Shown: positions 1 to 12,760, counted from the first letter of the stretch. The stretch is 64,000 nt of DNA from Gonatopus flavifemur (GCA_018340375.1 JAFFJZ010000026.1:1-64000); one strand, 5' to 3'. Numbers and translations are program-made. Notes: generated from the letters alone by a model not told the origin.

Positions 1-480
1 ATGCATTTCAAGTTTTGATGAAACAAATTTCTCCCGCTCGCTAAACACTATTCAAAACACCGCGTAAACACTATTCAAAATTCCATTTCCGATTTTTCAC
101 AAGTGAACGGAAGCAGATGGGAACCTAAAATGTTCCCGAGTAATAGGAACATTATATGCATTTTATTCATAACTCCTCCCAAGTTCATCAGTGCGGAAAC
201 AACGCATAAATAAACCGAAGTATCCTCTTTAGGTCTCAGCGTAAAGTCGCGGAAGTGAATTAATTTACAGTATACGTAAACACTTTTCAAAATTTCGTTC
301 TCGATTTTCATAAGTGAACGGAAGCAGATTAGAACCTAAAATGTTCCCAAGTGATAGGAAGACATTATGTGCACAGCATTCATAACCGTTCCTAAACTTA
401 TTGGTTCGTAAATAGAGTGGAAGTGTACGGAAACAGTTTTTTGACTTCCACACGGAAATAAACGGAATCACAGTATAGTC
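1..480. repeat. Two-copy diverged tandem repeat, period about 212 bp
   Basis: Two similar blocks follow each other. Both contain the words AACACT-TTCAAAAT, then CGATTTTCA-AAGTGAACGGAAGC, then CCTAAAATGTTCCC. The first set starts near 65 and the second near 279. Short open frames here come from the repeat and show no recognisable protein. It lies just downstream of the last myosin exon found, so the gene's final exons are either to the left of the window or missing. Confidence 0.6.
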
Positions 481-744
481 CAAATAATACCTAAGTAAAC
501 CTCAACTGCCTACGTGTGTAGTGCGGAAGCCGGCGGAATCAACTGTGAGTCGGAAAAGAATCCTAAGTGATTGGAAACTCTCTACTTGTGTCAAATCTCG
601 GTTTCTAAGTAGTCTCAACAGATCCTAAATGATTTGAAAACATTTACTTCAAAAATACTTAGGTTTCTTTAGATTTTTTAACCAGGGATGAAACCTTCCT
701 GTTTATCTTACGCAGTCTGAAATCAGAATTTCACAAATTCATAC

Positions 745-2562
745 CTGTTACTGAATTTGATATTTAGAGGATGTCCTGTCTCTTCCAAAAACTTTTTACT
801 CAAGACCGAAAGGAATTCAGTTTTAAAAACTATTTCCAACAGACTCGCATAGTCTTCTTTCGAGTGAATAATGACGAAATCATCCTATAATTAAAAAGAA
901 TAAATCATACTCGGCACATGGTACATATGGGATGAAATGATGAAAAACACAAACCTGTAAGGTGCTCACAGATGCGTGACTAATTTGCTCAAACGGGAGT
1001 CTTCTTTTAATTACTTCTATGAATCTACCTTTATCGAAACCTTTTTTTATCTGCTCCCGTCCAATGAGATACAAACATTTCCCGGTTAATATCAGATCTC
1101 TTCTGCTGGCCTGTAAATTCACTTCGTAATAAGACTTGTATAAAAAATATTAAATAATAATCGATGTTACCTTGAATCTTCTATCATACTTCTTGACGAT
1201 TTCAGCGAAGAAAGTTTTCTCTCTCCTTCCGATCAAACTCATGGTTTGCGGACGTCCTTCTAATCCAATATAATCACCTACAAAATTCCTGTTTAAACTC
1301 GCCGATCTTCGTTGTTTATGTCCGAAAAACAGATGCGCGGCTTCTTCTCTTTGTTTATCCTGTCGTTTTCTAGCGAAGTACTTTTGAAAGCTTTTCGAAT
1401 CACTCTAGCGTACATATTGTATCTCCTATCTCGAGCCTCTTCTAGCATGAATAACTGTAATATCCATAAAAAAATTATATACATATAAATATATTTGTAG
1501 CTACGAAATTAATGAACTAAACTCACACTCTCAGGTGCTTTGATGAAAAGTTTCGATCTTCCCGACTGATATTGAGATCTATCGATGTGTATGCTATTGA
1601 GAATCCATTCTACGCCTTGTCTCTCGTCACCGGGCCACTGAGGCCACGTTTCTTTAGTAAGAATCGCATATCGATGTAAAAACTTGGCAAACGGTCTTCT
1701 ATAGGCGAATCCAGCTCTGCGTACTCTTATATTCTCTTTTAATCCAAGATACTCGACCTAAAGAAAGGTGAGAAAAATAAAATTCCAATCAAGTCGTATG
1801 AGAAACCAACATTCACAAATATCTTTTATCTCCTATTCCATCTCGGAACGTAAAGAGATTACCTGATGCTTAACCTAAGATGATCCCAATCACGTGGTTT
1901 CTTAGTCTCGTTGGGTTTGATACAGCGGATATAATGCGGTGTGCATTTCATCAACTGACCAACTAAACGGCTGGCCTGGTTTCGTATTTTATTACCGGCA
2001 GTGGTAGGTCGGGATTTGAGTGTTTTTGTCTTATCTGCGACTTCCTTCTCTTGAGAATACAACGCGCGAACGAGGGAACTGAATACGACAAATGATCGAT
2101 ACTTCAACATCGTTCAATGATATAAACAATTCAAAATGAATCATATTTTGTTACTTTTCACTAGTTTGCATGAGTTCGATGAGATCCAAGAACAGAACGT
2201 CTCTGTTTTTATCGCAAAAACCATTCACTGAGTAAGATACGACCCCCGCGTAGTGAGATATCGTAAAACCGTCACTGGTGTTTTGGAAATGTGCGTGATT
2301 GTGTGCGGTACTGCTCAATTTCTGTAAATCATAATTATAATCAGAGTATTGAAATTCTTACGAAATCACGGAGTATGGATCGAGAGTTGTTACTTTTGTA
2401 AATCAGAGTCCGCTTTTGTACTTCCTCCGTGGAGAGTCGCACATACGTCGTCGAGCACCAGGAACAGACCAGGAGGACGTTTACCCTCCAGAAGATCCAC
2501 CACTACTGCGTTGTTGAAATAATCTATGGAGTCCATTTGATGTTTTCTGAAACGTACTCTTC
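745..2562 (-). CDS. Unconventional myosin class I (Ie/If-like), seven 3' exons, partial and frame-broken
   Basis: Class-I myosins are actin motors that bind membranes through a basic TH1 tail. Exons in order on the minus strand are 2562-2394, 2321-2155 (or starting at 2313), 2078-1863, 1757-1527, 1454-1171, 1110-955 and 884-745. Translation gives [12 protein letters not shown], then [12 protein letters not shown], the LDDVCAT motor segment, [19 protein letters not shown], the actin-binding loop [37 protein letters not shown], an IQ-like helix, [12 protein letters not shown] and TH1 sequence [18 protein letters not shown]. Most joins are clean GT-AG. The frame slips by one missing base at three places: after WTP (near 2526), before VKHQ (near 1874) and before KYFARK (near 1380). 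The join between exons 2394-2562 and 2155-2321 is uncertain. The 5' motor exons and the end of the tail were not found. It is either a decaying gene or one with consensus errors. Confidence 0.9.
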
Positions 2563-2646
2563 CTGCAACAACAAGCGGTTAGATCGATTAAATTGCATCG
2601 CTCGGTTTTGCATTCCATGTGATAAATGCGTATAGTTCCATTATTA

Positions 2647-3016
2647 CACGGAGAGAAAAAATTTGCTGACGCAGCAAATCGAGGTATTATATATAGAATA
2701 GCAAAATTTTTTGCTGACCTAGCTAAAAATTTGCTATCACAGCAATCTTGTTAGCTACGACAGCAATTTTTTAGCTGTGGCAGCAAAAAATGTTTGCTCC
2801 GCCAGCAAATTTTCAGTATTATATACAGAATAGCAAACCAATTTTGCTGGGATAGCAAACATTTTTTGCTGCCACAGCTGAAAATTCGCTGTCGCAGCTA
2901 ACAAGATTGCTGGAACAGCAAATAGTTTGCTGTCACAGCAAAAAATTTGCTGCTCTGGCAAAAGGAACCCAGCAAAAGTAGATTTCGCTGCCACAGCGAA
3001 TTCCTTTTTCTCCGTG
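2647..3016. mobile_element. CACGGAG-ended palindromic element with AGCAAA/TTTGCT words, copy 1
   Basis: A 370-bp element starts CACGGAGAGAAAAA and ends TTTTTCTCCGTG. It is flanked by the dinucleotide TA on both sides (2645-2646 and 3017-3018). The interior is made of repeated short palindromic words such as AGCAAATTT, TTTGCTG and GCAGC. A second copy of the same length lies at 31328-31956. It has no coding capacity. The CAC-start ends and 2-bp duplication suggest a non-autonomous CACTA/EnSpm-type element (inference). Confidence 0.75.
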
Positions 3017-3018
3017 TA

Positions 3019-4322
3019 GCAGCCTAAAAATAACCACACTAATCATAATATTGCTACTATACTGACAAAGAGTGTAGTTAGGCTCATGTTTGGCAATCTC
3101 ATTATTATATTACTGAACTTCTCAGTAGAAGAAAGTAGGCAAATATGAGATAGTATTAATCCTTAGCTCCACATAAGTGCAAATTTGGCATCTCGATTTT
3201 TACTCTCTGTGATTTCCTGTAAAAAAGTCAGAATAAAATTGAAAAACTCATGAATTGGATATGAAATTTTCTGAGGAATTCATTGATGATAATTAACACA
3301 CGAGGATCGTGTCAGGAACTTAAAAAATAATCGGCATTTATCATTTGCAACTTTCGTAATACAAAATTCAAAACTCGATCAAAGCATCAAACGGAACAAC
3401 CTGGAGCCCAATTCTGCAAATCAAATTAAATCAATTGAGATATGTATGAAAAATGTATTGAGCATCGCATCAAGACAAGATCGAACTGCCAAACGAGACT
3501 AGAAACATCTTAGCACATCTTGTTTACAAAACCATGTTGATCATCATTCCATTTCATTATGTACGAAGGTGGAAATCCATGCGGTGAATATTTCTTTGGA
3601 ACATTTCGTTGGAGGATTACAATGATCAATTATTTTTCAGTCTCGACGAGAATGTCTTGTGCACCTCTAGACAGGAATGCGCAATTCGATGATTGAGCTG
3701 AAGTGGACAAGGAATTAATTAACGATGAAAGAGAGCGGGTTCGATTTTCACTGAGGAGATTCAAAAGTAAACTCTGATTTCAGCTCTTTCTCCATGAGAG
3801 TAACACATCCAACTGTAGTAAGACAAGAAAATCGAACTGGGGTCCTGAATATATTCTTGCGATTCATAGAATCAATGTTGTAAAAGCTGAGGAAAATTCT
3901 GCATGAGATCCTGGCAGAAATTTTTAGCCAGCCGAATGGGGTGATCTGCTTGGACTTGGATGTGTGTAAAAATCGCTCGAAATTCGCATGCGAAGGGAAA
4001 TGTATGGGTCATCCCTAACAGCACAATGTGTTTCTGGGACGTTTTTTGAACATTTAGAAGACTTCCCTACGTTCTATTAACCTTCTATAAACGTTCCAGT
4101 GGCTCATTGTGCTGTCTGGGATATCTCTCAGGAGTTTCCACAGGAGAGGAAATATGAGAACATTTCTGCTAGAACTAACATGCCAGTTGAGAACTCTCGA
4201 ATGGGCAGGATGGTGACCTGAATCCTATCTAAGGCCCGTGTTACAATTTAGCGTCTGGGATCCCTCCGGTTTCCGTTAAGGATTATCAAACGGGGGCCCG
4301 GGTGGCGCTGGGCAGGAACATG
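3019..4322. other. No gene seen; one small palindrome at 4013-4121
   Basis: No open frame resembles a known protein. A short inverted repeat reading AACAGCACAATG at its left end and CATTGTGCTGTC at its right lies at 4013-4121 and is probably a minor MITE. The rest is AT-rich sequence that could be intron of the upstream part of the myosin gene. Confidence 0.4.
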
Positions 4323-4545
4323 CACGGAAAAAATAATTTAGCTGCAGCAGCTAAGTAGCTAGCACGGACACGGACAGCCATTAAATTGGCTCCTGCAGCT
4401 AAATTTTAGCTGTTAAAGCAAAAAATTCGCATTTGTAGTCAATTTATTTGCGGTAACAGCTAAGATTTAGCTGCAGGAGCTAATTTAATGGCTGTCCGTG
4501 CCGTGCTAGCTACTTAGCTGCTGCAGCTAAATTATTTTTTCCGTG
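4323..4545. mobile_element. CACGGAAAA-ended palindromic element with TTAGCTGC words
   Basis: A 223-bp near-palindrome starts CACGGAAAAAAT and ends ATTTTTTCCGTG, with TG on both flanks (4321-4322 and 4546-4547). The arms carry AATTTAGCTGCAGCAGCTAA-type words and are almost perfect complements. It shares outer ends with the element at 2647-3016, but the internal word differs. It has no open frame. Confidence 0.75.
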
Positions 4546-5054
4546 TGAGGAGTCCTGAACGGGATTTTGAGGGATAATACGGGTGATTCCTGGATGGGAA
4601 TCTGAATCCGTAAGCGCATTTCATCATTGTATTCATCTTCAACTATCCTAGTAAAAATTTTTATTCAGGTTCTCCAGACGCGACTGTACACTACACTACG
4701 GGACTGTACTGAATACACTACCGTGTATCTATACATGAAAACCAAGATTTTACTGACTGAGAAGAACTTTAATGCACAATGACTCAACTAATATTGTATG
4801 TCACGAAAAAATAACTGGACTTTCATGATGAAATTCGACTATACGCTTTCGATTGAGCACACTACGAACTTGATCCATTCACGCGTTACTGACATGTAAA
4901 CGTTTTCAAATTTTCATGCGATCAAAAGATTACGATTCTTCTCCACCCACACAGCACAGCAGTTCAAAAAGAGTTCTTGAGAATTCATGTTGAATTTTCC
5001 TAGCTCAAATTGGATTCTTCACGAACTCTTTCTAATCTTGCGTGATATATGGGC

Positions 5055-5075
5055 ATCATCATCATCATCATCATC
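5055..5075. repeat. (ATC)n microsatellite
   Basis: Seven consecutive ATC triplets lie in otherwise non-repetitive sequence. No frame through it resembles a gene. Confidence 0.85.
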
Positions 5076-5223
5076 TTTCATCGATTTCTTCTATCACGAT
5101 AGATTTTCACTATCATAAGAGTGCGTTCCGATATTCGCTGTTCTCTCAATAAGTTATCCAAACGTATAGATGTATTCTGTCCCTTTCATCCCCTCAACAT
5201 CAAATAGCGTTAAGTTCAGTGTG

Positions 5224-5487
5224 CACTGTTAGAAATTTCTGATTGAACTTCCAATTACATGTAATTGAAGCAAAAGTTATTCATGTAACTGAGAAATTGA
5301 TTGAAATTTCAATTACATTTGAATGGAGTTTCAGTTACGAAAATATATATTGATGTATGATACAATATAGCAAAATTTTCAATTCAGTTGCGTGTAAATT
5401 AATTCTCATTTCAATCACCAAGAATTAGGAATTTCATCCACAACTGTACATGAAAAATATATAAAATTTATAACATTTCCAACAGTG
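5224..5487. mobile_element. CACTGTTAGAAAT-ended MITE, 264 bp
   Basis: Terminal inverted repeats are CACTGTTAGAAATTTC at the left and the complement of CACTGTTGGAAATG at the right. Both flanks are TG (5222-5223 and 5488-5489). The interior repeats AATTACATGTAATTG-like palindromic words. The ends match those of the large fold-back elements at 22383-25603 and 57203-60773, so it is probably a short relative of that family. Confidence 0.7.
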
Positions 5488-5807
5488 TGTATGTTGTGTA
5501 TTATGGCGTGAACTTAGTCCTCAATTCATTCTTTTTTCAGGTGATTCTATTCACCCCAAAATGTCCTATTCACCCCGTTCCACGGTCCCATGAAATAAAT
5601 GGAATTCCAATCGGTGAATAATAATTTGTAATCAGAAATTGAAGTATATGGATAAACATCTATGAAATTCAGGGAGTTTGAAAAACATTAAAAAATAAGA
5701 TAAGTCACCGAGCACTCTAGTCATTCTGAAGCATATAAGACACCCTGAATCAAAATTATAGACTATATACGAAATGATTTCCCTAGATCCTTTGAGTAGA
5801 CTCATGT

Positions 5808-5965
5808 GGAAATGGAAACACGCGCCGCTACTGGCTGAGTACTGTTGCCAGAGTTGCCAGTACTGGCAATTTCAGCCCTACCATTATGGGCGTGGTTGAA
5901 TAGACGGTACTGGCAAAGAGTCGAAATGATAACACAGGTCATAATCATTGTTGCTGCAGTAGTCG
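5808..5965. repeat. Single copy of the CAGTACTGGC repeat also found at 37.4 kb
   Basis: The stretch beginning TGTGGAAATGGAAACACGC and continuing through GAGTTGCCAGTACTGGCAA and ATAACA matches 37384-37520 closely in the same orientation. The related array at 37.4-38.4 and 42.3-42.7 kb has diverged units with the same CCAGTACTGG core. No protein was recognised in the open frames here. Confidence 0.6.
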
Positions 5966-6190
5966 ATGGATCTGTTGAAGTTAAAATTCTATTTGTAGTA
6001 GGAAAAATTTTTTCTCACTCCAAACTCTTTGAAAATGCCACAGTAACTACTCTTCAGAGCTAGGCATCATTTCAGCTCCAGAAAAGATTTACAAATACGA
6101 GGATTTGTTCTTAGAGTACTCAAAGACGAGTACTTTCATGGGCACGAAATCACATGTCCTAAGAATTTTTCTATCGTCTGCGGTAGGTCA

Positions 6191-7231
6191 GGGCGCCTTC
6201 GATCCTACAGAGACCGATCTTACAGGAAAGAATTTCATCAAGAATGTCGAGCGGTTCGATCCTACAGAATGACAATTATGTCGAGTAGTTCGATCCTACA
6301 GAAGGAAAAATACTTACGAGAGAACATCCAAATGATTCGAGTCAGTAGGATTTGAATGTTATACAATGAATTCTGATCCATAATTTTTCTCCTTTTCGAG
6401 AAGAAAAGTTCAATGAAATTGTCACGAACAACATTTTTGTGGAAAACCTGCTTATTTGCAACATGTGAAATTTTGTTTCTCTACACTGAAGAAAATATTT
6501 TGTTGTGACAAAACTTTTGTTGTTTTAACAAAAGGTTTCTGTTGAAATGTGATGAACAAAATTCTTTGGTTGGAACAACCACAATTTTGTTCAGTCCACA
6601 AAAATTTGGTTATCATAACAAAATATTTTAATAATAGTAACAAAATTATATGATCGATGACATATCCTGAAGATTTTTCCCACTGTACAGATACAGAGAT
6701 ATGGAGAAATCATGTCTGAAGAGTTTTTATCCCTTTATGAATTAAATTATTGAGTGATTTGGTGCACCGAGAAAAAATTTGTTCGCATCAAATAAATATG
6801 TATTTGTGCTCTATATATAATAATAAATCTTCAGTTGAATAGATCATAATTATAATTGAATGTCCCTGGTGAAAACGCGGATAGATTCGGATGAAAATTT
6901 GCAGATGGATACAAAAATAGGATTGAAACGAATAGAAATACAATCCAATTTTATTCGTTTCAATCCGATTTTTGTATCCATCAGCAAATTTTTATCCGAA
7001 TCTATCCGCGTTTTGACTAGGCTTGAGACTTGTCCATTTATCTCACATAAAGTGATTTGATTGAAATAAATATTTCGTTGGGACAACCAAATATTCATCG
7101 GATAATATTTGCGGTAGCTGATTCGTGTACTTGATATTTGCATAGCCAGAAACAGAATCGGGCTCTGTAGGATCGAACCACTCGACGTAATTGTCATTCG
7201 GTAAGACCGGGCTCTGTAGGATCGAAGCCAC
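6191..7231. mobile_element. Fold-back element with TTCGATCCTACAG subterminal repeats
   Basis: Left-end copies of TTCGATCCTACAGA (6198, 6256, 6290 region) are matched by inverted copies TCTGTAGGATCGAA near 7150-7225, and the neighbouring AATGACAATTA-GTCGAG segments also pair. In the middle, 6866-7021 forms a near-perfect hairpin that starts CGCGGATAGATTCGGATG and ends with its complement. An unrelated AACAAAA/TTTTGTT word block lies at 6484-6650. No target duplication is clear and no transposase is present. Confidence 0.6.
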
Positions 7232-7570
7232 CCCTCAAAAAATTACAAAAGTTCTTTGTCGCAACGTGGTATTACCCCTTGAGAATTAGATAAGGATTTC
7301 ACAAATCTTCGTAAAAAATAGTAGAGGTCAATGAAATTATGAACAGCCTGAACAGGGCTATGGTCAAATTCAGTGGTCATTCATGTTACTAGGGTTGATA
7401 AAAACTTATATCAAGACTTTTAAAATTGGTGTATAATTTCCACACCTTCCAGACATGGTTTATAGGAAATTTGTATATGAACTCATTTCAACTCGAAAGT
7501 CATCGATTTTCAACCTTTACATGTTACATGCATGAACCGCCAGAATACCCCCCATCCAGATCAATCTATA

Positions 7571-8043
7571 ATGGCAAAAAAATATATATATACTTTTATG
7601 TCAAAAAGAATCCGGGGAACAACTGTTCTGCTTCTGCTACTAACGATCACAATTACACAATTATACTTATTACAATTCAAGAACAAGAACATGTTAGAAT
7701 ATCTGGAATGTAAATACAATACGTCGACGATTATCCCTCTCACCATTCCATAACGTAAAAGTAAGTGCAAGAATCGTAGATATTGAAGAAAAAGCATTTC
7801 AATCATGTGCACAAATCGTGGCGGGGTTTCTGGCTCATATCCTTTCATTTCGATACGGAGCAAGACATCACCACAGTTGTTGTACAGCTTATGGATGGAT
7901 TTGAGTACGATAAAACCACCAGACCAGCGGTGGTATCAACGGAAATGATAAATCAACTCGAGAGGATTGAAACGACGATGAGGAGAGGATCGTTTACTCA
8001 CGCGATGAGAATAAGGTATACCAAGTTCTCGAGACAATGGTAG
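7571..8043 (+). CDS. Possible gene fragment with signal-anchor-like N-terminus; not recognised
   Basis: From the ATG at 7574 region the frame reads MAKKYIYTFMSKRIRGTTVL, followed by a run of hydrophobic residues (LLLLLTITITQLYLL). This resembles a type-II membrane anchor with basic residues before it. The frame stops near 7753. A second frame (7783-8043) contains STEMINQLERIETTMRRGSF and ends in FSRQW. The two are not joined by a clean GT-AG intron, and a one-base slip could connect them. I recognise no family. It may be a decayed or mis-called gene piece, or chance. Confidence 0.2.
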
Positions 8044-11000
8044 CGTATGCGGAACAATGCTGGCAATGATGATGCCAAAAAAAATATTTCCCTCTTTAGT
8101 TTTTCTTGAGCTCTAACCTCGTTGATGAGCCAAGAGAAAACTATGACTACGGCGCCGACGACGCATCGTATCGAAGTGTGTAGAATAAACGATGGAACAC
8201 AGTAGAAATGAAAAAGCCTACTTCACGCGAGAAAAAAGGTAAAAAAATGCTCCAAGTTGTGTAGTAATCACTTTTTCCCACGTTGTTTGTTCGCCATGAA
8301 ATCGAATCTAAAGCCGTTCTGCTGCTATTAAAAATTGATCGGTCGAACCAACGATCTATATCTTTTTTCTTTTCATATTAGATCGGTCGATGTTCCGCTC
8401 TGAATCAATTTATGATTGTATATCCAAGAATGACGACAGAATTTCCACCTTCTCCAGCTATTCGTAATTATTATATTATAAGGTATCTTACGCGCGAATG
8501 CAAATAATTACTCGATTCGATCTGACACGTGCGATACGTTATCAGACTCTGGAATTCGATTGAAATCATTTTTTTGTATCGTGGAAATCCAAGATATTGT
8601 TCCGATTACTCGGGATATCGTGAACAGGTTTCGGAACTTGGTATTTTCTAATATCTCGAATTTGGGACACCTGGAAATACGTTAAATTTCAGAAAAGTAT
8701 AATCTCGAATGAGAACAGTAAGTATAAGATTAATAGTATTTGTATCATGATGTAGATTATGATTTCTATACTTTTTGGAGTATTTTCATGTTTTCAAAAG
8801 TGTGGAAATTAACGACATTGAGTCGTATAATTTGATCACGAAGTGAGCAGTGCTCTACTTATTGCGTTTTCTCAAACGACGGGAATAAGCGTTTATATGG
8901 ACACAGTTGAATTAACATCAATCTTACACAATGGTCATTTATTTGATAAGAATCGAATGAAATTTCGAGATAAAATCGTTTTTCGCAAGGACCGACAAGG
9001 ATGATGGTATTTTCGAATAACTATCGAAACTGACATCCAAAGGAATCACCTAACTCCCGTTACTTCACAGGAACCAAGCATAAGGGAGGAAGGAAGAGAG
9101 AATTCAGTATTCGCCAATAAAATCGATTCGCTACTACCACGTCTTCACCCACCACGAGGAAAGGATTAAAGGAACAGACCAATACATTGAAATTTAATGA
9201 AAACATATTTGTCGTTAATCAAAGTCAACAAAGGTCAACAGATGCATTCAATCGTTCTGGATGTACATTATCATGTTTTATTTGTCTTTGCGGTTGAATC
9301 AGTGTGAAGATCTTATTCTTGTTCGGTCTAGTTGTGCAGGAGGCACATTGAATGACAATAAACCAGAGTGAGTACAAGGTATGTTGCAAAAGAAGTGGCA
9401 CGAATTTTTCGTCTTGGATTCGTACACGGCTTAACGACTACGACTCCTCGCATCTTTGTCTTTCTTATTTTCTCTTCTTTTTTTATACTCAAGATTCTGT
9501 CCTCTTTAGGCAGTCGCTCTCTTCGGTCGTCAAGAAAAGATCGGGGACCATTCATTCGTTCTTCCGTTCCTCTACTACGTTTTCCTTCCCTCTTTCATTG
9601 CAAAAGAGACAAATTCGTGATTCGTCTCCATTGTACGTGACTTTCATCAAATTATATGCGAAAGAGCGAAATAAATGATTGTTGAGACAAATTCTTTAGA
9701 CGCGATCGAGATACTGGATCAAGGATATTGTAATTGAGGATGCGAATGTTCTTGTTTTGTTTGTATTGTTTCAAATAATTCAACGATTCTATGGTTTGAA
9801 GAAAAAATAGAAACTAATTAATATGGATATCGTAGTTTTATTTTGCATCTTAACCACAGCAAGAATAATCTCAAGTACAATTATGGAGAAATCGTTTGAA
9901 GTTTAATTGGTCAAAAAATTTCATGAAGTATTATTTTAATTATCGTTGAATCAGGTAAATGAATTCCTTGAATATTGAGAATTTGGTGTGGAAAATATTC
10001 GACTTTCACTTGATAAATTTTTTTTAAGTAAAATAAAATAAAATACTGCTGGTTAATGGGCGTCCATCGATTATCATTGACCGCGCATTGGTGACTATGA
10101 TGCGTATCATTGGTAACTGATGTACACACATTACCCTAGTAGAAATGCTCTAGTAATTGACGAGTTTTGTAACGTTTAACTAGTCAAAAACTAGACGCCT
10201 GCAAGTGCCTCGTAGGGTTCTGGCGAGGTACTTGCAAGTATCTAGTATCTAAATAAAGTCACATGCCAATAAAATAACCAGTTATGACAACAATAGAATA
10301 TTCAGCTATAGGTTTTAATTTATGACACTATAAAATACGTACCTATCAACCAGTATATTACAGTGAGGGAAAATAAAAATTTCATTTGATACATTGAAAA
10401 ACTTTTTTGTCACATTGTTTGGTTTTTGAAACCAGAGCTCATAAGTCCCATCAACTGATTTTGATTATCATAGTTTATAACATTATCCTGTTGAAAATAA
10501 TCTATAAAATTTCATTGACGAATGGAAAAATGAATAGGGTCAAGTGAAATTCAATTATATTCAATTACAAAATCCACCATTCCTAATAGGATTCAATAGA
10601 ATATTTTCACCTGGGTGAATTAGAAAAGTATTGTACAGAGCGATATTTTGATCTAATTGAAGCGTTCACCCGCAGTTTGTCATAAACGATTTGGCTGCTG
10701 TCACGTCAGTGTGGCCAGATTGGGCTATTTTTTGTCAATTGGGCTACTCGAAGAGTCAATTGGCGAGTAATTTCCTTGCCATGGTGACTGATAGTCAATT
10801 AGGCTATCTTAGGGCGAATCTTAAAATGGGGAAAAAATTAAGCGATTTTGAATAATCCGTTTCACGAATTCAAATTATGTATAGAGCTCCTTCCAAGAGA
10901 AATATTGCATGCTGAGAGAAATTCTTATAGTGACTGTAACTGAAACGTCTCAACTGAATATTTTCAATGACAGCTACTAAAAATTTGAATGATTCAACTA

Positions 11001-11521
11001 AGAAATTATAGTCAATATAATTAAGCTTGTTTTCGTATTCAATTGTCTTTGAACACTTTTCTTCCTTTCAAACATATAGGACGCGTGAATCAAAGTTGTC
11101 AAAATTGCTACTTTAAATTGTCGGGGGTCCAAAGGCTGAATTGATTTTGAATGCGTATTTTTCTCTACAATGGGAATGGTATTTTCACAAGGCATTCACT
11201 CTTATATGTAGAAACGTAGTAACAAGTATTGATATAGGTTATGAATTGGAATCAAACGATATAGTTTCCCTGGTCGACATTGCGATGAAAGTGGATAAAA
11301 TGTTCAAGAACAAGGCGAAAATGAACCCTACTGTCATTTTTTTAACCTCCGTCATATGATTCTCGTAGATTGTTATCTAGGTTATTATCTTATACACATT
11401 TACAAGTCATTTTAACCAGAATTTATAAATTATCCTATTATAATGTAGCTTACTATTAAAAAGTAGTTGTGAAAAATAGTCGTGTTCACTAAAAATCAAG
11501 TAATTTCGATTCCAACCTTCA
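8044..11521. other. No gene recognised
   Basis: Several overlapping open frames at 9328-9680 disagree with each other and match nothing I recognise. A small CTAGT-rich inverted segment lies near 10140-10250. The remainder is AT-rich unique-looking sequence without splice-supported coding exons. Confidence 0.4.
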
Positions 11522-11559
11522 CACAGTGGGCCAGGTAGCTGGAAAAGTGGCCAAAATTA

Positions 11560-12450
11560 AAAATGTCGTCGGAATTGTTCTAAACCTGGCATATAAGAGT
11601 TTTTGAGGTCGCTGATTCCGAATCTACAGTCAGATTGGGAAAATTCAACATGGCGAATCCAATATGGCGGGCTCAAATGTTGAAATTCTCCGAATTCCTT
11701 GAAAATTCTTTTCCAGGGGTTTCCAGGGTCGCTGATCGCGGATCTGTTGCCAGATTTCGCGAATTCAACATGACGGATTTGATATGGCGAGTTTAAATGC
11801 TCAAATTCACCGAATTTCCTGAAAATTTTTTCCTGAGGGGTTTTCAAGGTCACTGATTTCAAATCTGTATTCAGATTTGGAAAATTCCATATAGCGGTTC
11901 CAACACGACGGATTTTCATTTTCAAATCCATTGAATTCCCTTTGGCTCTTCCACAGTAAAAAATTTTTCGTCATTGTGTAAAGTGTTAAAATTTGTGTGT
12001 TGAATATTTAACATTCTAGAGTGTTGATTCAACACAATCGTTGTGTTGACACAAACGATTGTGTTGAATCCATTTGTGTTAACACAATGATTGTGTTGAA
12101 TCAACACTCGCAAATGTGGAATATTTGACACACAAATTTTAACACTTTACACAATGACGAAAAATTTTTACTGTGTCACTAAGAGGTTTTTGGGATCGCT
12201 GGTTTCGAATTCGATGTCAAAATTCCTCATTTAAAATGGTGAGACCTACATGATTTCCGAAGATTTGAAATAAAATCCTGTGTTTGGTGGTGGCCAAGGT
12301 TGTTAATTCTACACATTAGGTACAAAATTTGAAATTCAAGATGATGGAATCGATATGATATCCAAAATTATTGAAATTCATGAAGTGTGCGAGAACAATG
12401 TTATTTAGAGTTTTTTAGGCTGCTAATTACGAATTATTAATGAATTTTTG
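11560..12450. repeat. Subterminal diverged repeats, period about 125 bp
   Basis: Units contain the words GGTCGCTGATTCCGAATCT, AAATTCAACATGGCG and GGCGGGCTCAAAT. About three units lie at 11590-11930 and a more diverged one at 12180-12450, split by the insertion at 11952-12175. An inverted relative lies at 15640-15800 (ATTGGATCCGCCATCTTGAA) and another copy at 50090-50300. The long open frame across these units (reading YWIRHVEF repeatedly) is a by-product of the repeat. Confidence 0.65.
11952..12175. mobile_element. CACAGTAAAAA-ended MITE with AACACAAT words and TC duplication
   Basis: A 224-bp near-palindrome has ends reading CACAGTAAAAAATTTTTCG and its complement, continuing into GTCATTGTGTAAAGTG. 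TC flanks both sides (11950-11951 and 12176-12177). The centre is built of AACACAATTGTGTT-like words. It is inserted in the left subterminal repeats of the Transib-like element, so it is younger than that element. Confidence 0.75.
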
Positions 12451-12760
12451 GTCGAAAGTTGTCTTTTTCTTACAGAAAAAATTCTATAAGATACCTTCCA
12501 AATACACACACTTTACTTTTTTGAAGCAACGGCAATTCAGTTATACAACTTGATTCACGGCTAAGATTCGCTGCAGTTATGCACCCAGGATGTGCCACAA
12601 GGAGGCTCCTAGTCCGAATTTACATCCCGTATTTTTTTTATTTACTTTTTTTTGTATTTTTTCTATCACTTATTTTTTGTATTTTTTTCATTTTCGTCTT
12701 TTTTTTTGTTTTTTTTGTGGTTTTGTTAACATTTTTCAATCATTTATAATTAATATTTAT

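Noticed and set aside
2078..2155. A frameshift at the join after LMQTSE in the myosin gene
   Set aside because: Using the acceptor GTATTCAG at 2079-2080 gives a clean in-frame join ([15 protein letters not shown]), so no break is needed there.
9328..9680. Three overlapping 75-108 codon frames
   Set aside because: They overlap on both strands, are Ser/Phe/Arg-rich by composition, and show no recognisable motif or splice context.
11557..11931. 124-residue open frame with repeated YWIRHVEF-like segments
   Set aside because: It follows the diverged 125-bp repeat units, and the same words occur in other frames and places (15640, 50100), so it is a by-product of the repeat.
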